Source: Clostridiales bacterium UBA6468 (lineage in GTDB: Bacteria; Bacillota; Clostridia; Oscillospirales; Oscillospiraceae). Taken from it: 10,188 nt of DNA. The position numbers were made by a program, and so were the translations under genes. The DNA is taken from the NCBI GenBank assembly GCA_002436765.1, contig DJNI01000083.1, positions 2,486 through 12,673 of the forward strand, read 5' to 3'. Positions 7,012 through 10,188 of the stretch are shown piece after piece (within the stretch, counting starts at the first letter, position 1; each line of letters begins with the position of its first letter). The notes under the pieces were generated by a model that saw nothing but the letters and a program-made list of their open reading frames with translations, was not told the DNA's origin and did not search any database.

Positions 7012-8049
7012 ATGTTTTTATTTTCCAATGATCTGGGTGTTGACCTGGGTACATCCAACGTTTTGATTTACGCCGACGGCAAGGGACTGGTCGTCCGGGA
7101 GCCCTCCGTTGTGGCCATGGACAAGAACACCGGCAAAATTTTGCAGGTGGGCGCGGCCGCCCGGAACATGCTGGGACGTACTCCCGGCAACGTGGTCGCC
7201 ATGCACCCGCTGAAGGACGGCACCGTCTCCGACCATGAGATGACCGTCCGGATGCTTCAGGAAATGTTCAAGACCGCGACGAAGGCGTCCTTTTTCACCC
7301 CCAAGCCCCGCGTGGTCATCTCCGTCCCCTCCGGCGTGTCCGAGGTGGAGGAGCGCAGCGTCATCAACGCCGCCATCGAAGCCGGCGCCCGCAGAGTGTT
7401 CCTGATCGAGGAGCCCCTGGCGGCGGGGCTGGGCGCGGGACTGGATATCCGCGGCCCCAGCGGCCATCTGGTGGTGGACATCGGCGGCGGCACCACGGAC
7501 ATCGCGGTGCTGAGCATGAACGGCGTGGCGGTTTCTTCCTCCCTGAAGGTTGCGGGCAACTACTTTGACGAGATGATCGCCCGGTACGTCCGCCGTCAGC
7601 ACGGCGTGGTGATCGGTCAGGTCACCGCAGAGAATGTGAAAATCCAGATCGGTCAGGTCTACCCCCGGGACGAGGAGCGGAGCATGAACGTCAAGGGGCG
7701 GGACTTCAAGACCGGTATGCCCAAGGTCGTCACCCTGACCTCCACGGAGATCTTCGAGGTGCTGCGTCGTCCCGCCCGGATGATCACCGACGAAGTGCTG
7801 GCAGTCCTGGAGCAGACAAGCCCCGAGCTGGTGTCGGACGTTTCCGAAAACGGCATCACCCTCACCGGCGGATGCAGCCAGATCTGGGGCATGGATTTGC
7901 TGATCGCCGAGCGCACGGGCATCGGCTGCGTTCTGGCGGACGACCCGGACGCCTGTACGGCCTACGGCGCGGGCAAGAGCCTTGCCTGGATCAACCACAT
8001 GCAGGAGGGTCCCATCAACATTGCGAGAAAACGGGCGATGCGTGGCTGA
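7012..8049 (+). CDS. mreB: MreB/Mbl-family bacterial actin
   Basis: This is an actin-fold ATPase whose filaments under the membrane guide cell-wall synthesis in rod-shaped bacteria. The 345-residue length is normal. The phosphate-1 loop DLGTSN is at 11-16, the catalytic region IEEPLAAGLG has E133-E134, phosphate-2 is VDIGGGTTDIAV (from residue 155), and the adenosine loop is LTGGCSQIWGMDLLIAE (from 284). In the adenosine loop the usual GGG is GGC (C288). The start ATG is 12 bases after comF, with a TAGGTG ribosome site. No mreC or mreD follows, so this is an orphan copy; many Clostridia carry several MreB-like genes. Sequence alone does not decide between MreB, Mbl and MreBH. The weak membrane-binding N-terminus (MFLFSN) is hydrophobic, as expected. 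Confidence 0.92.
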   Translation: MFLFSNDLGVDLGTSNVLIYADGKGLVVREPSVVAMDKNTGKILQVGAAARNMLGRTPGNVVAMHPLKDGTVSDHEMTVRMLQEMFKTATKASFFTPKPRVVISVPSGVSEVEERSVINAAIEAGARRVFLIEEPLAAGLGAGLDIRGPSGHLVVDIGGGTTDIAVLSMNGVAVSSSLKVAGNYFDEMIARYVRRQHGVVIGQVTAENVKIQIGQVYPRDEERSMNVKGRDFKTGMPKVVTLTSTEIFEVLRRPARMITDEVLAVLEQTSPELVSDVSENGITLTGGCSQIWGMDLLIAERTGIGCVLADDPDACTAYGAGKSLAWINHMQEGPINIARKRAMRG

Positions 8050-8050
8050 T

Positions 8051-8545
8051 ATGGAGAAAAAAGCGAGGAGCGGGCAGAGCGCCCTGCTGACCATCGGCAT
8101 CGTTTATGCCGCCCTGGGCGGAACGTTTGTGATACTGGGTGCTGCGCTGGCGGCGCTTCTGCGGGACGACAGATGGGCGATCGGTCTGATTTTCGGCGGG
8201 ACCGGCGGGGTATTCCTGGTTCCGGGAATCATTTTCCTCATTGTGGAACTCTGCAAGAAAAAGCGGTCGGATGCCCTGCTTGCGTCTGGGCGGTACATCA
8301 TTGGTGAAGTGGTGGACATTGCCGCAGATATCAATGTCAAAATAAACAGGCGGCATCCCTACTATATAATAGTACAGTATCTTGATCCCCACGGCCTGCG
8401 GCACATTTTCAAAAGCCCCAGCCTGCGCATTTTCCGTGACCCGGAGCTGATCGGCAAAAAGGTGAAGGTCTACGTGGAAAGCGGCAATTTTAAGCACTAT
8501 TATGTAGACGTGGACGAGATTCTGCCCCGATATGTAGAACATTAG
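8051..8545 (+). CDS. Hypothetical two-helix membrane protein with DUF3592-like soluble domain
   Basis: The 164-residue product has two membrane helices (about 11-37 and 42-66), then a soluble domain (about 72-164). That domain has alternating beta-type segments: GRYIIGEVVDI, YYIIVQYLDPHG, a short stretch before GKKVKVYVESG, and YYVDVDEILP. This pattern resembles DUF3592-type membrane proteins, but the match is by eye. The start is uncertain: ATG at 8051 is used, while an in-frame GTG at 8042 overlaps the mreB stop and would add three residues. Neither has a strong ribosome site, so coupling to mreB translation is likely. As the last gene before the terminator it could be functionally tied to MreB at the membrane, but no function is known. 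Confidence 0.75.
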   Translation: MEKKARSGQSALLTIGIVYAALGGTFVILGAALAALLRDDRWAIGLIFGGTGGVFLVPGIIFLIVELCKKKRSDALLASGRYIIGEVVDIAADINVKINRRHPYYIIVQYLDPHGLRHIFKSPSLRIFRDPELIGKKVKVYVESGNFKHYYVDVDEILPRYVEH

Positions 8546-8550
8546 TAATT

Positions 8551-8586
8551 TGCCCCCAAAGGCCATTGGCCTTTGGAGGCAGTTTT
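8551..8586 (+). terminator. Intrinsic terminator between convergent genes
   Basis: TGCCCCCAAAGGCC (8551-8564) pairs with GGCCTTTGGAGGCA (8568-8581) around an ATT loop. This gives a 14-bp stem with one mismatch, followed by GTTTTCTT. It begins five bases after the stop of the plus-strand membrane protein gene and ends two bases before the stop of the minus-strand gene. The T-run favours rightward termination. On the minus strand the trailing sequence is only weakly T-rich, so leftward termination is possible but weaker. Confidence 0.88.
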
Positions 8587-8587
8587 C

Positions 8588-9412
8588 TTAATCCTGATCG
8601 CAGGGAGCTTCTTTCTTCCGGTCGCAGCCGGTGGGGGTGAACTGGCGGGCGGGGAAGGGAATGCGGCTGAACATTTCGCAGGGGTCTTCGGTGCAGCAGC
8701 CCTCGCTGTCGCAGCATTCCTTTTCCGGGATGGCGTATTCCACCATGGGCACCACCAGCTGCACGTCCCGTTCCAGCCGGACGATGGAGAACTGCCCCAG
8801 GGTGACGTACAGGCGGCGACGGTCGCCGGAGGTGACCAGGTCTTCGTCGAACAGCGCCCGGATCCCTGCGGGGATCTGGACGGTAACGGACTCCGCCGTG
8901 CCGCACTCGCAGGCGTCCTTCACCTTGGAGCTGAGCACCATGGGGTCAAGCACCTCCACCACGGCGGTAGGACGGTTGGAGGAAGAGACGGTGCAGCCGT
9001 CGGCTTCTCCGATGCGGGTGTCGCTGGTGAAAATGTGGGCGCGGCTGTCCTCGCCGCAGAGCACCGCCCGCTTGGAAAATACCGCGAGACCGCTCAACGC
9101 CGCGGGACGGCAGGTGCCGATCACCGCGTCCGCCAGAATGCGGTAGTAGAAGGTGATGTCGATACAGTAGTGATTCCGGTCGAAGGCGACCGGCTCCACA
9201 TCGATGTAGGTGTGCAGAAGCTGGGCACTGCGTACCCGCACGCTGGCGGCGCCGTCCAGCGTCTGCTGGGAACCGGCGGTGAGATAGACCCGCAGGTCTT
9301 CCACGCAGTCCTTATCCCGGCAGGCGTCGGTTATCTTCCGTGTGTGAATGGACATGGCCTGACGCAGATCCTGAGGATCGCAGCGCAGGATGTCCGGACA
9401 TTGCTCAGACAT
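8588..9412 (-). CDS. Hypothetical cysteine-rich soluble protein
   Basis: I do not recognise a named family; similar hypothetical proteins seem common in Oscillospiraceae, but that is recall, not a search. The product is 274 residues with no signal peptide and no membrane helix. It has 17 cysteines, several clustered: C31/C36, C168/C170, and a C-terminal group at C233, C234, C239, C240 and C245, plus C263 and C271. Residues about 38-130 read as alternating beta strands (RVYLTAG, LLHTYIDVEPV, HYCIDITFYYRI, GLAVFSKRAVL). A second strand-rich section (about 176-229) could be a diverged repeat of the first. The start is secured by AGGAGGGG eight bases upstream. The clustered cysteines could bind metal or cross-link a coat-like assembly. 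It is a monocistronic gene facing the recD2 operon, and no function can be assigned. Confidence 0.8.
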   Translation of the reverse strand: MSEQCPDILRCDPQDLRQAMSIHTRKITDACRDKDCVEDLRVYLTAGSQQTLDGAASVRVRSAQLLHTYIDVEPVAFDRNHYCIDITFYYRILADAVIGTCRPAALSGLAVFSKRAVLCGEDSRAHIFTSDTRIGEADGCTVSSSNRPTAVVEVLDPMVLSSKVKDACECGTAESVTVQIPAGIRALFDEDLVTSGDRRRLYVTLGQFSIVRLERDVQLVVPMVEYAIPEKECCDSEGCCTEDPCEMFSRIPFPARQFTPTGCDRKKEAPCDQD

Positions 9413-9578
9413 GGAAACCCCTCCTGATGGCGTGATTTAAGCGAAAACTGCTTATGGGACAGTTTATGCGCCGTCTGTCAGGAAGTGCATGAATCGGGAG
9501 CGTCGGGGAGGGCCACGGGGGCGAAGGAATCCGTGAACAAACCGGCTATGGTTGCGCCGAAATCTTCTGCCGCCAGCT
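9413..9578. other. Intergenic stretch with no recognisable gene
   Basis: This stretch lies between the minus-strand gene at 9412 and the first inverted-repeat end. It should hold the promoter of the cysteine-rich gene; a CTGACA is visible on the minus strand near 9475-9480, but no -10 box sits at a convincing distance. No open frame with a ribosome site is present. The stretch 9541-9578 has a loose, gapped similarity to the inverted sequence at 10152-10188, so the flanking repeats may extend outward on both sides. Confidence 0.5.
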
Positions 9579-9604
9579 AATCAGCGCTTCCCTGGGGCGT
9601 ATCT

Positions 9605-9647
9605 GAAAACGCAGCAGCAAATTGCACAGTTCAAAGCCTGCGTTTTC
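9605..9647. repeat. Ten-base inverted repeat inside the left repeat end
   Basis: GAAAACGCAG (9605-9614) and CTGCGTTTTC (9638-9647) are perfect inverted repeats separated by 23 bases. The left arm is the inner end of the terminal repeat, so the hairpin is part of the repeat element itself. There is no T-run to make it a terminator. Confidence 0.6.
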
Positions 9648-9710
9648 GTCATCGTGCCAAATTGCGGGTGCAAATATTTCGCCGATTCGTACACATACCA
9701 TCAAATTATG

Positions 9711-9759
9711 ACAAAGTGCGAAACAAAAATCCACTTTGTTAAGCCACTGTTGACAAAGT
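9711..9759. promoter_or_regulatory. Three regularly spaced ACAAAGT motifs, a possible operator
   Basis: ACAAAGT occurs at 9711-9717, inverted (ACTTTGT) at 9733-9739, and again at 9753-9759. The first two form an 8-base palindrome, ACAAAGTG (9711-9718) with CACTTTGT (9732-9739). Motif starts are about 21 bases apart, or two DNA turns, and the third overlaps the -35 box at 9750-9755. This arrangement suits a dimeric repressor acting on the promoter there. No regulator gene is in the window, and the identity of any binding protein is unknown. Confidence 0.4.
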
Positions 9760-9778
9760 CGTTTCGTGATGCTAAACT
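9750..9778 (+). promoter_or_regulatory. Sigma-A type promoter in front of the ABC ATPase fragment
   Basis: A perfect -35 TTGACA (9750-9755) is followed after 17 bases by TAAACT (9773-9778), a four-of-six -10 box, and then an AT-rich start region. It points at the pseudogene that begins within ten bases, leaving no room for an intact gene start or a ribosome site. The promoter may have belonged to a gene that is now deleted, or to the repeat element. Confidence 0.5.
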
Positions 9779-9785
9779 GATATAA

Positions 9786-9983
9786 ATAAGTTGGGTGGTG
9801 GAGCACGCGGAGACTGCGGAGCTGTTTGCCAATCCCGTACATCCTTATGCCAAAGCGCTGCTTCACGCGGTGCCAACCGTCGGCCTGTCCCGGCGGAACG
9901 GAGAGGGCTTCCTGCTTCGCGGCAAAGTCATCAGCCCCGTCAATCCCGCTCCCGGCTGCCGGTTTGTGCCCCGCCGTCCCTAG
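9786..9983 (+). pseudogene. C-terminal fragment of an oligopeptide/dipeptide ABC transporter ATPase (OppD/OppF/DppD type)
   Basis: The frame reads VVEHAETAELFANPVHPYAKALLHAVP, then GKVISPVNPAPGCRFVPRRP and a stop; the first stretch spans residues from about 9795 on. This matches the C-terminal region of peptide-transporter ATPases (typically VEEGPTEEIFENPQHPYTKALL, then GEVPSPINPPSGCRFHPRCP). Those subunits drive peptide uptake with OppBC-type permeases. Walker A, the ABC signature and Walker B are all missing, so only the last fifth or so remains. The final Cys of the CRFHPRC motif is Arg here and the His is Val. The TAG stop lies inside the repeat end CCCTAGGG at 9978-9985, so repeat insertion probably cut off the tail. 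An in-frame TAA at 9783 closes the left side, and no ribosome site is present. Confidence 0.8.
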
Positions 9984-10140
9984 GGTGTACCTGAAAACCG
10001 GTGAAATGTCCGGCAGCGAGGGATTTTTGTCCTGAGCAAGCCATTTTTTTCGCAGGAATACTTGCCGTATTTCAAGGAAAACGGTGCTGCGGCACAGGGC
10101 AAAAAGAGCCGCCGTCTGGGCGTTTTGACAGTTTTTAGGG
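9978..10140. repeat. Candidate short dispersed repeat ending in CCCTA / TAGGG
   Basis: The left end (9978-9998), containing GGGTGTACCTGAAAAC, matches the same-orientation stretch at 9590-9610 at 18 of 21 bases, and all three differences are transitions. The right end is TAGGG (10136-10140), preceded on the inverted strand by a related AAAACGCC stretch. That gives a unit of about 163 bp with CCCTA/TAGGG ends. Inside are a T-run (10023-10027), a run of seven Ts (10044-10050) and GTGCTGCGGCAC, a small hairpin. No gene is visible. This may be one copy of a genome-wide intergenic repeat that has inserted into the ATPase remnant. Confidence 0.45.
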
Positions 10141-10188
10141 AAGCTCTGATTCAATCGGCAAGGACTGTGAGCGAGAGATTTTTCGACC

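Larger units (their letters stand above)
9579..10151. mobile_element. Candidate MITE-like unit bounded by imperfect terminal inverted repeats
   Basis: AATCAGCGCTTCCCT (9579-9593) matches the inverted sequence at 10137-10151 at 14 of 15 bases. The similarity continues inward with gaps to about 34 bases, ending in AAAACGC on both sides (9606-9612 and 10120-10126). The unit is about 570 bp and encodes no transposase. It contains a hairpin, an AT-rich promoter region, a fragment of a transporter ATPase gene and a further repeat end at 9978. No clear target-site duplication is visible, and the true ends may lie further out, to the right beyond the window. It may be a non-autonomous element or a nest of several dispersed repeats. 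Confidence 0.45.

Noticed and set aside
7018..8100. Minus-strand open frame (360 codons) opposite mreB
   Set aside because: It is antisense to mreB, with a His/Asp/Gly-rich composition and no start signals.
9546..10154. Minus-strand open frame of 202 codons across the repeat region
   Set aside because: It runs through the inverted repeat, the promoter region, the antisense of the ABC ATPase remnant and a second repeat. Those parts have separate origins, so a single real protein is unlikely. It has no good ribosome site. Similar short frames would occur wherever the repeats are copied.
9413..10188. CRISPR array or tRNA in the repeat-rich right end
   Set aside because: The repeats are few, inverted or unevenly spaced, and diverged, unlike CRISPR direct repeats. 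No cloverleaf with a T-loop was found.

Overview
This window looks like chromosomal DNA of a GC-rich anaerobic Firmicute in class Clostridia, most likely Oscillospiraceae/Ruminococcaceae. The evidence is the gene content and order: an atpZ-I-B-E-F-H-A cluster, and recD2 and comF next to an mreB gene. Strong AGGAGG-type ribosome binding sites, a clostridial-type AtpE, and proteins rich in cysteine also fit. The family-level placement is an inference.

Region 1 (1-3662, minus strand) is the promoter-proximal part of an F1Fo ATP synthase operon, read right to left. A near-consensus promoter (TTGAAA, 17 bp, TATAAT) is followed by a small AtpZ-like protein, an AtpI-like protein, subunits a (atpB), c (atpE), b (atpF) and delta (atpH), and the first 156 residues of alpha (atpA), which runs off the left edge. 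Subunit c has glutamates at both ion-site positions (E31 and E64), which suggests a Na+-type rotor with two carboxylates. A hairpin between atpE and atpF may help set subunit stoichiometry.

Region 2 (about 3740-8586, plus strand) is a tightly packed operon divergent from atp: a small one-helix membrane protein of unknown function, RecD2 helicase (TTG start overlapping the previous stop), ComF-like phosphoribosyltransferase (ATGA overlap), an MreB/Mbl-type actin, and a two-helix membrane protein with a DUF3592-like tail. It ends in a strong hairpin terminator. DNA repair and DNA uptake functions are therefore linked to a cell-shape cytoskeletal gene that has no mreC or mreD beside it.

Region 3 (8588-9412, minus strand) is one convergent gene for a soluble protein with 17 cysteines and no recognised function.

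Region 4 (9413-10188) has no intact gene. It contains imperfect terminal inverted repeats about 570 bp apart (9579-9612 and 10119-10151), a third related repeat end at 9978, and a good promoter with three regularly spaced ACAAAGT motifs. It also holds a decayed C-terminal fragment of an oligopeptide/dipeptide ABC transporter ATPase, whose stop codon lies inside the repeat end. It reads as a graveyard of repeat or MITE-like sequences and is the most unusual part of the window. I found no CRISPR array, rRNA or tRNA, and no clear new defence or biosynthetic system.
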